Assembly (NCBI GenBank): GCA_050013235.1
Contig: JBEKFQ010000075.1
Span: 1 to 13,070, forward strand
DNA: 13,070 bases
From: RH-AL1 sp050013235
GTDB taxonomy: Bacteria > Pseudomonadota > Alphaproteobacteria > Rhizobiales > Beijerinckiaceae
Direction of reading: 5' to 3'
A program made the translations under genes and the position numbers. Each line of letters opens with the position of its first letter. The first letter of the stretch is position 1. The notes beneath the pieces were generated by a model. That model was given only the letters and a program-made list of their open reading frames with translations. It did no database searches and was not told the DNA's origin. Shown in pieces: positions 6,875 to 13,070 of the stretch.

Positions 6875-8155
6875 TCATCGCGGCATTTCGAGGCCGAGCG
6901 CCGCAATGACCTCGGCATCCATGGCGCGGCTCGTATCGTCCATCAGCCCCATGCTGTCGAAGAGATTCCAGAAGGCCCAGGCAAATCCATGCGCTTCGGC
7001 GGATTCGCGGACATCCCTGATATAGCGGACCCGGTCGGCATCGCGAGCGGCGGTAAACCGCCAAGTCGTTTTGACCGCGCCAAACTCGCCCATGAGAATA
7101 TGGTCCTTCGCAATCGAATGCCGTTGGCTCCATGCGCTCACGGTGTCGAGATATCCGTCGATAAAGGGCCGTCCGGGGTTGGCCTCGAAATATTGCGCCA
7201 TCAGCCGCTCGGTGACGGCATAGGCTTCTCTTTTGGCCTCCGATGAAATTCCAGTGTCGGCTTCCATATGCGCGCGAACGGCCGCGAGCGTGGCATCGAG
7301 CGTGCCTGCGGAGCCTGGCCAAGGCAGGCCGTTCAAAGCGCGGTAGACCGGCTCGTGCAGCCATGGCGCGCCTTGATGGCTGAAGAGATAGGGCTCGTAA
7401 AAATGAAAGGTGAAGAGCAGGGGCTGGAACCGCTGGAGTGGGGCTGGGTCGAGCGCGTCGAGGCCCCTGACCATGCTGCCGCAGGCGCCTGTCGCCACCA
7501 AGGTAAAATGTGGAGCCGCGGCCCGGGCGGCATCCAATAAAGCGATCTGCACCGCGCTCCAAGAGCTCGACACACATTCTTGCGGGGGCTCGTTGACCGG
7601 CTCAAGCGCTAGGCGTGGAAGCCCGAGCCCAGCCAATGACTTCGCGAAGGCCGCGACGAGCGAACGGTAGGACGCGAACTTTGGCGCCGCCGTGCCGGAA
7701 ACAAGCGTCCGAGAATTCCAGAAATGCGTGGCTTCGTTCGTTTGGACGTTAACGATAACGCCAAGACCCGCCGCATGGGCTTGCTTCACGGCATCGAGCA
7801 AGGCATCGAGCAATATCGCCCGGTGTTCTGGACTGGCGTCGAGGAAGGGGCCGGGATCGACGGGAAGTCGGATGAAATCAAAGCCCGCCGCCGCGAGACG
7901 GGCGAGATCGCGTGCCGACGGCACCGCACGATGTTCTTGATATGGAGGCCAGGCATAGTCCGTTCGCGGCGCGGGATATTCACGTGTGAGAGAAAACCAT
8001 GGCCAGGTGTTTATTCCCCGCTTGAAGGCAGGGACGGTTCCAGTGGCATGGGTCGGTCCCGGAATGGGGCTGCCGGAGGTGAGGCTGGGACACATGGAGT
8101 AAGTCAGGCCGGCGCAAAAAGCGAGGGTCTCGCGGCGGGATAGGGACATGGTCAT
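6875..8155 (-). CDS. Secreted glycoside hydrolase family 5 (endoglucanase-like), Tat signal
   Basis: This encodes 426 residues from the ATG at 8153-8155, preceded by a GGAG-type site. A second ATG at 8147-8149 is possible, and the frame runs open to 8248. The N-terminus has SRRETLAFCAGL (6-17), a twin-arginine signal followed by a hydrophobic stretch, so export as a folded protein is expected. The TIM-barrel pattern of GH5 clan A is clear: RGINT (46-50), GFDFIRLPVDP (91-101), acid/base Glu189 in LALEPVNEP, HFYEP (251-255), nucleophile Glu357 in ILMGEFGA and a late AFWNLFD (395-400). All key catalytic residues are present. It probably cleaves a beta-linked polysaccharide. In this context a role in trimming or releasing the locus's own polymer is plausible (inference), as with glycanases in other exopolysaccharide clusters. 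It is convergent with the methyltransferase and divergent from the glycosyltransferase. Confidence 0.9.
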   Translation of the reverse strand: MTMSLSRRETLAFCAGLTYSMCPSLTSGSPIPGPTHATGTVPAFKRGINTWPWFSLTREYPAPRTDYAWPPYQEHRAVPSARDLARLAAAGFDFIRLPVDPGPFLDASPEHRAILLDALLDAVKQAHAAGLGVIVNVQTNEATHFWNSRTLVSGTAAPKFASYRSLVAAFAKSLAGLGLPRLALEPVNEPPQECVSSSWSAVQIALLDAARAAAPHFTLVATGACGSMVRGLDALDPAPLQRFQPLLFTFHFYEPYLFSHQGAPWLHEPVYRALNGLPWPGSAGTLDATLAAVRAHMEADTGISSEAKREAYAVTERLMAQYFEANPGRPFIDGYLDTVSAWSQRHSIAKDHILMGEFGAVKTTWRFTAARDADRVRYIRDVRESAEAHGFAWAFWNLFDSMGLMDDTSRAMDAEVIAALGLEMPR

Positions 8156-8494
8156 GGTTTCCAATCTCCGTCCGCCGTTGCCTGTCCGGGGGCTCCGGAT
8201 TTTCGTGTTGCCGCTCTGACATGAGCATTCGGAGCGATGTCGTATCACCTCGCCGGTGTCACCAGGGTTGAGGCGCTGGGGAGAATGCCCGGCCTTTACT
8301 GTCGTGAAATATTAAGGTTAAAAAAATGTTTAACTTGAAGAAATTTACGCAGTTCGAAAAATACGAGGTACTTTAGCCTAATTTATGTAATTGAATTTAG
8401 AGCTTGATAAGACCTAGCGTAGGTAACTGACAAGGATCCGGTATCCGCTGACGTGGGATCCGGGCATATGACTGGGGCGGAGCGGGTTTCGGCA
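8156..8494. promoter_or_regulatory. Divergent control region with AT-rich core and operator-like symmetries
   Basis: This region lies between the GH5 gene (leftward) and the glycosyltransferase (rightward), and I see no gene inside it. Bases about 8303-8412 are strikingly AT-rich. GTTAAA (8317-8322) and TTTAAC (8329-8334) form a perfect inverted repeat with a 6-base spacer. ACCTA (8412-8416) and TAGGT (8420-8424) form another around GCG. GGATCCGG is repeated directly at 8434-8441 and 8456-8463, 22 bases apart, next to the glycosyltransferase start. These could be regulator binding sites for either gene. No -35/-10 pair can be named with confidence. Confidence 0.45.
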
Positions 8495-9661
8495 ATGATC
8501 ATCACCTGCGTTCATCAGGGGTTCGAACTCTATGGTTCGGACCGCAGCTTCGTGGAAACCGTGAGCGCGCTGCGCGTGGCCTTTCCCGCTGCCATGATCG
8601 AAGTGGTTCTCGCCCGGCACGGGCCCATTGTTCCCGCGCTCGAACCGTTTGCCTCGCGGATCACGATTGAGCCTTTATGGATTTTACGGCGCAAGGATTT
8701 GCCCCGCCTTGCGACGTTTGGTCTCCTGCGTCTGCCCGCCGCGATTCTTCGCGCCCGTGCCCGCCTGCGCCGCAGCGATATGGTTTACGTCAATACCTCT
8801 GTCGTCGCCGACTATATGCTCGCGAGCGGGTTCAGCTCGAAACGCGCGATCATCCATGTTCACGAGATCGCAACCGGTCTGACGCGTTCCGTCCTTCGCG
8901 CGCTCGTCCGCTTCAGCGGCGCCCGGATCATCTTCAACTCCTGCGCGACGCGCGATGCTTTTGCTCTGCCAGCGAGCCAGAATTCCCGCGTGATCTATAA
9001 TGGCCTCAAAGGGCCTGCCGCGATCGAGCCGAAGACATTCGACGGAACTCGTCCGCTCCGTTTGCTCATGATTGGCCGCTTTAGCCGGATCAAGGGTCAA
9101 GAGGTCCTCATCAAAGCCCTTTCCTTATTGCCGGCGCACCTGCGGCCGGATGTCCGTATTGCCGGCGGGGCGTTCGAGGACGACGAGCGGGAGCAGCGTC
9201 TCGCGGATCTCGTCACCGAATCGGGGCTGGCGTCGAATGTCAGCTTGTTGCCGTTTGTCGACGATCCCGCGCCGCTTTATCGCTGGGCCGATATTGTGAC
9301 TGTTCCCTCGCGCTTGCCGGAATCGCTGGGACGTGTCGCGATCGAGGCGATGGCCTATGGCAGGCCGCCGTTGGTCTCCAATATTGGCGGTCTGCCAGAG
9401 GTTGTCGAAGACGGCCGGACGGGTTGGCTCGTGCAGCCTGATCAGCCCGCTGCTTTGGCGCAAGCGCTTCGAGCGATCATAGAGAACCCCGCGGCCTGGA
9501 ACGATATGCCGTCCGCGGGACGCGAGCGCTACGAGAAACTGTTCAGCGAATCCGCGTTTCAAGCGGCGCTGACATCGCTGATTTCCGAGGTCTTGGATAG
9601 GGCAGCCGCTCCTTCGCCGGGCGGCGTGCCAGTCCAATTAGCTCGAGGCAACACGGCATGA
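8495..9661 (+). CDS. GT4-type glycosyltransferase (GT-B fold)
   Basis: This transfers a sugar from a nucleotide-sugar donor, presumably to the growing lipid-linked repeat unit at the cytoplasmic membrane face. With the ATG at 8495 it has 388 residues. In-frame starts also exist at 8453 (GTG) and 8468 (ATG), but the usual family N-terminus corresponds to MIITCVHQGFELYGSDRSF. The N-terminal acceptor domain spans about 1-185, with the GSDRSF loop at 14-19 and HVHE at 121-124. The C-terminal donor domain has IGRFSRIKGQEVLIKAL (193-209) and the EX7E motif, Glu276 and Glu284, within PESLGRVAIEAMAYGRP. It then ends with GGLPEVVEDGRTGWLV (298-313), where family members bind the donor. Its stop overlaps the next start (ATGA, 9658-9661), implying translational coupling with the flippase. 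The specific sugar cannot be inferred. Confidence 0.9.
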   Translation: MIITCVHQGFELYGSDRSFVETVSALRVAFPAAMIEVVLARHGPIVPALEPFASRITIEPLWILRRKDLPRLATFGLLRLPAAILRARARLRRSDMVYVNTSVVADYMLASGFSSKRAIIHVHEIATGLTRSVLRALVRFSGARIIFNSCATRDAFALPASQNSRVIYNGLKGPAAIEPKTFDGTRPLRLLMIGRFSRIKGQEVLIKALSLLPAHLRPDVRIAGGAFEDDEREQRLADLVTESGLASNVSLLPFVDDPAPLYRWADIVTVPSRLPESLGRVAIEAMAYGRPPLVSNIGGLPEVVEDGRTGWLVQPDQPAALAQALRAIIENPAAWNDMPSAGRERYEKLFSESAFQAALTSLISEVLDRAAAPSPGGVPVQLARGNTA

Positions 9662-11013
9662 TCGCGAGGATCCATGCTTTCAGCCGCCGCTTTCTGATGA
9701 TGCTGAGCGGAGAGATGCTGCAAAGCGCGTTTGGTTTTGCGTTGAATATTTTCCTTTTGCGTTCGCTTTCGGCTGAGCGCTACGGCGTTTTCGCGATTGT
9801 CGTTCTGATTGGCGCGTTTGGAATATTATATATGCGTGCCCTAGTCGGCGTGCCGGCCTGCACTTTTATTCCACAGAGCCGGCGCCCTTCGATTGCTGTC
9901 TTTTATAACGTGATGTTTGGGTCCGCGGCTCTTGTGGCCGCGTTGATTTGGGCCTGTGTCGCAGGCATGTCGCTCGCTGTTTGGCAGCCGGCCGGCGCCA
10001 TTGCCGGGGGCGCCTTCGCCGGAGCTTGGGCTCTACGTTCCTACGTCCGTATGGCTTTGTTTGCTCAAGGCCGGGCTGCGCTCGCCACCGCGAGCGATTT
10101 CGCTTTTACGATCTCGGCGGCGGCTCTTTGTTTTCCCTTGATCATGGTGGTCCCGAGCGATCATCTTCTTGAAGTTGTATTGTTGGCATTGATGGCGGCG
10201 CATCTCATCGGCGCCGGGTTAAGTTTTGTTGTCTTGCGCAAACCCATCCGGTTTTCGCTCAGCCGGGCTGTCCGGACAAGGTTGTTGAAGCTGTTGCCGT
10301 CCATGACATGGTCCATTGTCAGCGTGACGGCCGCGAACATCCAGGGGCAGGGGGCGGTCCTTCTTCTCGCGGTCATCGCGGGGCCGGCGGCTTACGCGCC
10401 AATCGCCGCCACCATTACGTTTTTTTCCCCCTTACGCCTTGCCGGCGTCGCTCTTTCCAATATGACGCAGCCGGACTTCGCGGGCACGATGGCCTACAAA
10501 GGACCTCGCGCCGTCATTGGGACTCTCTTGATCTCGACCGGGATGATATCGGTGGTATGCGGCCTTTATGGCCTCATGATGCTGTGGGCGTTCCCGGCTC
10601 TGGCGCTCCATGCCTTCGCGGGTCGATTTGATGCGTCGCCGCTTAATCTCATTGCTTTTCTCGTTTGGTGCATCGCGACGGTCGCGGTCCTCTATTCCGT
10701 TCCCCGCACTCTTCTCGAGACAGTGCAAAAATATCGCGAGAACGCCGTACTTGCGGCGGTTGGCGGGGCGGTTGGCTTGCCCATCGTCGTGCTCTTGTTG
10801 ATTTTCGCTTCGCCCGCATGGTCGCTGGCCGGTATTCTCGTTTCGGAAATCGTCATTTTGGCGGGTTCGTGGATCGCGGCTTTACCCGTCATCTATCACA
10901 TTCCGGGCAAGGCGCGGGACCAGCGCCATTCTGGCTGGTTCGCGCGATGTTTCGCGAGCCCTGGAACCATGCCGGCCGGTATTGCCGCCCGGGAGTTTGG
11001 AACCGAAGCATGA
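9658..11013 (+). CDS. Wzx-type polysaccharide flippase / MOP-family transporter
   Basis: This encodes 451 residues from the ATG at 9658, whose first four bases overlap the glycosyltransferase stop. About 12 hydrophobic segments are spread along the protein, beginning with FLMMLSGEMLQSAFGFALNI. The early ALNIFLLRSLSAERYGVFAI matches the conserved N-terminus of oligosaccharide flippases, where an R-x-L-x-x-x-x-Y-G motif follows the first helix. The central RLLKLLPSMTWSIVSVTAANIQGQG resembles the seventh-helix region of this family. The expected role is moving undecaprenyl-linked repeat units to the periplasmic side for the VpsF-like polymerase. The C-terminal tail after about residue 420 is basic and hydrophilic. 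Coupling to the glycosyltransferase supports a shared pathway. Substrate specificity is not readable. Confidence 0.85.
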   Translation: MIARIHAFSRRFLMMLSGEMLQSAFGFALNIFLLRSLSAERYGVFAIVVLIGAFGILYMRALVGVPACTFIPQSRRPSIAVFYNVMFGSAALVAALIWACVAGMSLAVWQPAGAIAGGAFAGAWALRSYVRMALFAQGRAALATASDFAFTISAAALCFPLIMVVPSDHLLEVVLLALMAAHLIGAGLSFVVLRKPIRFSLSRAVRTRLLKLLPSMTWSIVSVTAANIQGQGAVLLLAVIAGPAAYAPIAATITFFSPLRLAGVALSNMTQPDFAGTMAYKGPRAVIGTLLISTGMISVVCGLYGLMMLWAFPALALHAFAGRFDASPLNLIAFLVWCIATVAVLYSVPRTLLETVQKYRENAVLAAVGGAVGLPIVVLLLIFASPAWSLAGILVSEIVILAGSWIAALPVIYHIPGKARDQRHSGWFARCFASPGTMPAGIAAREFGTEA

Positions 11014-11031
11014 CGGCCCCTGACGAGACCG

Positions 11032-11050
11032 GCGCGTGCCTTTAACGCGC
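11032..11050. repeat. GC-rich hairpin downstream of the flippase gene
   Basis: GCGCGT (11032-11037) and ACGCGC (11045-11050) form a perfect 6-pair stem with a 7-base loop, 18 bases after the flippase stop codon. No T-tract follows, so it may be an mRNA 3'-end stabiliser or a Rho-dependent region rather than a classical terminator. Confidence 0.45.
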
Positions 11051-11142
11051 GGCTGTAGGCCGGGCAGGATGGCGGCCCATATGCGGCCAAAGGCGAGCCC
11101 GGCTTGAATGGAAACTTAACCGGCCTTGGCTAGTGTTTTGCC

Positions 11143-12042
11143 ATGCAGCAAGACGAATCCAATCGGGCCGGTGGAGACAAGGGCGGCGCCTTGCCGCCGA
11201 AATTGGTGTGCCGCCAGATTGCCGGAGCCGATCTTCCCGCCGTTGTCGGTCTTCTTACGCGGGGGTTTCCATCAAGGCCGCGATCTTATTGGGAACATGC
11301 GCTTGATGCGATGGCTCAGCGTTCCGTTCCCACGGATTGTCCCCGGTTCGGCTTCGTTCTCGTATCCGGGGATCGCTTGGCCGGTGTCGTTCTTCTGATC
11401 TTTACGGAGCCTCGCGAATCGGGTGCGGATCCGCGCTGCTTTGTGTCGAGCTGGTATGTCGAAGATGAATTCCGGGCCTATGCGTCTTGGCTGATTAGCC
11501 GCGCGCTCAAGCAGAAGCAGGCTGTCTATCTCAATATGTCGTCCGCCTCTCACACCCGCGGCACGATCGCGGCGCAAGGCTTTTCTTGTTATGCTCAAGG
11601 GGTCTTTTTTGCCGTGGCGGCGCTCGCGCCGGGCCGCGAGGCCGCCAAAATCGCTCCAGCCGATGCTGCCGATCCCGGCGATGGGCCCGTTTCCGCTTTG
11701 TTGGCGGATCATGCGCGATACGGATGCCTCAGTCTGATTTGCACGGCGGGCGGCCGGACTTATCCGTTTGTATTCCTACGGCGCCGGATTCCGAAGACCG
11801 TCTTGCCTTGCGCGCAATTGATCTATTGCGGGGATATCGCGGATTTCATCCGCTTTGCCCGGCCGCTTGGCCGCTATCTCTTGCGGCATGGGCTTCCCAT
11901 CGTCATGGTCGATTCGAATGGCCCGCTGGAAGGCCTGCCCGGCCGTTATTTGCCCGGACGTTTGCCGAAATATTTCCGCGGCCCGGCGGCGCCGAGGCTT
12001 GGCGACCTCGCTTATTCCGAGGCCGTCCTGTTCGGGCCCTAG
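11143..12042 (+). CDS. GNAT-like acyl-CoA acyltransferase of the polysaccharide locus
   Basis: This encodes 299 residues from the ATG at 11143. No Shine-Dalgarno precedes that ATG; a TTG at 11191 with an upstream GGAG/AAGGG stretch is an alternative. Residues about 20-160 show a GNAT-like order: a CRQIAGADLPAVVGLLTRGF helix, SYWEHAL, a beta strand GFVLVSGDRLAGVVLLIF (about 69-86), SSWYVEDEFRAYASWL (about 106-121) and a QAVYLNMSSASHTRGTIAAQG stretch. The last resembles the strand-helix following the acetyl-CoA site. The second half (about 165-299) is unfamiliar, but strands such as GLPIVMVDSNGPLEGLPGRYLPG look well structured. Related proteins occur near exopolysaccharide genes and are annotated as acyl-CoA acyltransferases. 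It could acylate a sugar of the repeat unit, but the acceptor is unknown. It is co-directional with the flippase after a 129-base gap. Confidence 0.65.
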   Translation: MQQDESNRAGGDKGGALPPKLVCRQIAGADLPAVVGLLTRGFPSRPRSYWEHALDAMAQRSVPTDCPRFGFVLVSGDRLAGVVLLIFTEPRESGADPRCFVSSWYVEDEFRAYASWLISRALKQKQAVYLNMSSASHTRGTIAAQGFSCYAQGVFFAVAALAPGREAAKIAPADAADPGDGPVSALLADHARYGCLSLICTAGGRTYPFVFLRRRIPKTVLPCAQLIYCGDIADFIRFARPLGRYLLRHGLPIVMVDSNGPLEGLPGRYLPGRLPKYFRGPAAPRLGDLAYSEAVLFGP

Positions 12043-12420
12043 ATCGCTATCATCTTGAAAATTATTATATTTTTGGCTTCCGGTCAGAGTCCTCCGCGGC
12101 GAAATATGCGCTCACGCAGCGAGACCTGGATGTTAGTCCACACGTTGAATTGATGTTTTTCGAGCGAAATCCCCACGAGAAAGATATGTCGTCGCGCTGG
12201 AGAAACGCCTAATTTCTCAACGCCATCTCGTCCCCACCATCGTGATGGCCTGGGCCGCTGTCACGCCTGCCTGTTGGCGGCGGCCCCTTTTCTTCCTGAG
12301 CCTGGCGCCGTTGGCGATCGAAGCAAAAGCGGCTCCGGCGTTTGCGTCAGAGCGTGCTCAACTCTTTGAAAGAGAATGATTTATAATCGCCTGGAGCGGG
12401 TCCACTCCAGTGGAAAGCGC
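12043..12420. other. Intergenic stretch with possible coding remnant and a palindromic element
   Basis: No confident gene lies here. From 12043 to about 12212 the composition is AT-richer, and one plus frame encodes a protein-like ending (ESSAAKYALTQRDLDVSPHV then ELMFFERNPHEKDM) closing with TAA at 12210-12212. It has no start codon of its own and may be a decayed gene end. A 45-codon frame at 12240-12380 has a hydrophobic patch but no ribosome binding site. The right end is occupied by the palindromic element at 12349-12423. Confidence 0.4.
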
Positions 12421-12423
12421 TCA
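12349..12423. repeat. Short palindromic repeat-like element
   Basis: This compact ~75-base element has nested symmetry. Outer GAGCG (12350-12354) faces CGCTC (12418-12422). CTCTTT-G-AAAGAG (12362-12374) is a perfect palindrome around one base. CTGGAG (12391-12396) and CTCCAG (12405-12410) flank an 8-base centre that itself carries GG/CC pairing. Such elements resemble the small mobile or structural palindromes dispersed between genes in Hyphomicrobiales genomes. That resemblance is from memory; its copy number is unknown here. The minus-strand gene's TGA (12421-12423) lies in its right end. Confidence 0.55.
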
Positions 12424-12828
12424 GTGCGTTGCGATCACGCGAGCCAAAAGCTCTTGAAGCGACGGTTCTTTTCTCGTGCCGGCGGGAATTAGGTTTTCAC
12501 CAGCCCCATGCGACGTTTCGTCCGGGGCGACGGCTCCCAACAAAGTCCAGAATTCGGCCGCCTTGGCGGTTGGCGAAAACGGGGCGTTGGATTGTGCGGC
12601 GGAGCGCATCAGGGACGGGCGCGTTTCGGTTGCGTAATCCTTCGGATCCCGCGCGCGGGCATTGTCCGGCCGGGGCCTTCGCGAGAAATTGCCCTGCCTG
12701 CGCCCCTCGCCGGGATTTTCAAAAATCCGCGGGATTTCGCGGCCGTCGCCGTCGTCTCCCAACCGTCTGCGGGCTTGGATGCGTGTGTTCGTCTCGGCGA
12801 TGTATCGCGTCTGCAGGGAAACGTGCAT
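12421..12828 (-). CDS. Hypothetical protein, 135 residues
   Basis: I do not recognise the family. The ATG at 12826-12828 is chosen because AGGAGA lies 6 bases upstream on the minus strand, a near-perfect Shine-Dalgarno. The frame extends further (to 12942), but the extra 38 residues are rich in Arg/Ser and have no such site. The protein is hydrophilic: an Arg-rich first half (TRIQARRRLGDDGDGREIPR) and a Pro/Arg-rich middle suggest disorder. The C-terminal 45 residues (AAEFWTLLGAVAPDETSHGA, then PSLQELLARVIATH) could form a small folded or binding segment. No signal peptide, transmembrane segment or metal-binding cluster is visible. It is transcribed toward the polysaccharide genes, and its stop codon lies inside the palindromic element. 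Antisense frames on the plus strand lack comparable initiation signals. Confidence 0.6.
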   Translation of the reverse strand: MHVSLQTRYIAETNTRIQARRRLGDDGDGREIPRIFENPGEGRRQGNFSRRPRPDNARARDPKDYATETRPSLMRSAAQSNAPFSPTAKAAEFWTLLGAVAPDETSHGAGENLIPAGTRKEPSLQELLARVIATH

Positions 12829-12840
12829 TCGGCATCTCCT
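12829..12840 (-). promoter_or_regulatory. Strong ribosome binding site of the small hypothetical gene
   Basis: Read on the minus strand, AGGAGATGCCGA immediately precedes the ATG at 12828. It decides the start of this gene and is the main reason to believe it is translated. Confidence 0.65.
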
Positions 12841-13070
12841 TCTAGAGACTTGCACGTTACGCCCGATATCTTGCCTGAAGCTGGAAACGATTTCTAAACT
12901 TTTAATCAGATGCGAATCGCACCTGCCCCTCCGCTGCGCCATGACAAGCCTAAGGGCCCGTCAGGAAATAGCTGAATCGGTTCTTTAAGGGAACGGATAT
13001 GGGATTCCCGGCGAGTGCGCGGCGTCGTAGCGTTGCGGGATGATCGACGAAGATTCGCTCCAGGAGCGCA

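Noticed and set aside
6756..7577. A 273-codon minus-strand frame overlapping the GH5 gene
   Set aside because: It is in a different frame from the GH5 protein, Arg-rich and without motifs. The GH5 frame holds all catalytic residues.
11586..12212. A 208-codon plus frame overlapping the acyltransferase
   Set aside because: Its first three quarters are an out-of-frame shadow of the acyltransferase. Only the tail beyond 12043 looks protein-like, and that is reported separately as a possible remnant.
12950..13070. Open frames running off the right edge (a minus frame ending at 12950-12952, and a plus frame from ATG 13040)
   Set aside because: About 40 and 10 codons are visible respectively. Neither shows a recognisable motif, and with both strands open the short stretch cannot be assigned.
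1..13070. CRISPR arrays, tRNA or rRNA genes, toxin-antitoxin pairs, phage genes
   Set aside because: No regularly spaced repeats, tRNA-like cloverleaf, rRNA signature or recognisable phage or toxin-antitoxin proteins were found on either strand.

Overview
The window looks like part of an exopolysaccharide/capsule biosynthesis locus from a GC-rich alphaproteobacterium. Hyphomicrobiales is most likely (Beijerinckiaceae/Methylocystaceae-type codon use and protein style), but the family-level placement is an impression and cannot be proven from this sequence. No rRNA, tRNA, CRISPR array or complete mobile element is visible.

Left edge (1-571): the 3' end of an IS630-family transposase gene, then about 460 bases with no convincing gene but with two overlapping hairpins near 276-304. 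Next, on the minus strand (572-2137), is a 521-residue protein with a C-terminal five-bladed beta-propeller of the GH43-like / GINT1-N type. It is transcribed divergently from the main polysaccharide genes across an AT-rich intergenic region.

Centre (2425-6755, plus strand): a Wzc/ExoP-type chain-length protein whose C-terminal tyrosine-kinase domain has lost its nucleotide-binding motifs; a VpsF-family (Wzy-like) membrane protein starting 8 bases after it; and a lower-GC class I SAM methyltransferase interrupted by one in-frame TAA, with the remainder of the protein intact downstream in the same frame.

Right part: a convergent Tat-signal-bearing GH5 glycanase (6875-8155, minus); a 340-base divergent intergenic region with an AT-rich core and operator-like symmetries; then a GT4-type glycosyltransferase and a Wzx-type flippase overlapping by 4 bases, followed by a GNAT-like acyltransferase. 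After a 378-base stretch carrying a short palindromic repeat-like element lies a small minus-strand hypothetical gene (12421-12828) with an excellent ribosome binding site.

Together the set reads as a Wzx/Wzy-type pathway: a glycosyltransferase builds a lipid-linked repeat unit, acyl- and methyl-transferases may decorate it, the flippase moves it across the inner membrane, the VpsF-like protein polymerises it, the Wzc-like protein sets chain length, and the secreted GH5 enzyme may trim the product. The priming sugar-phosphate transferase and outer-membrane exporter (Wza type) are absent and would have to be encoded elsewhere. I did not find a wholly new kind of system. The most unusual observations are the nonsense-interrupted methyltransferase, the degenerate kinase domain and the unexplained symmetric elements.
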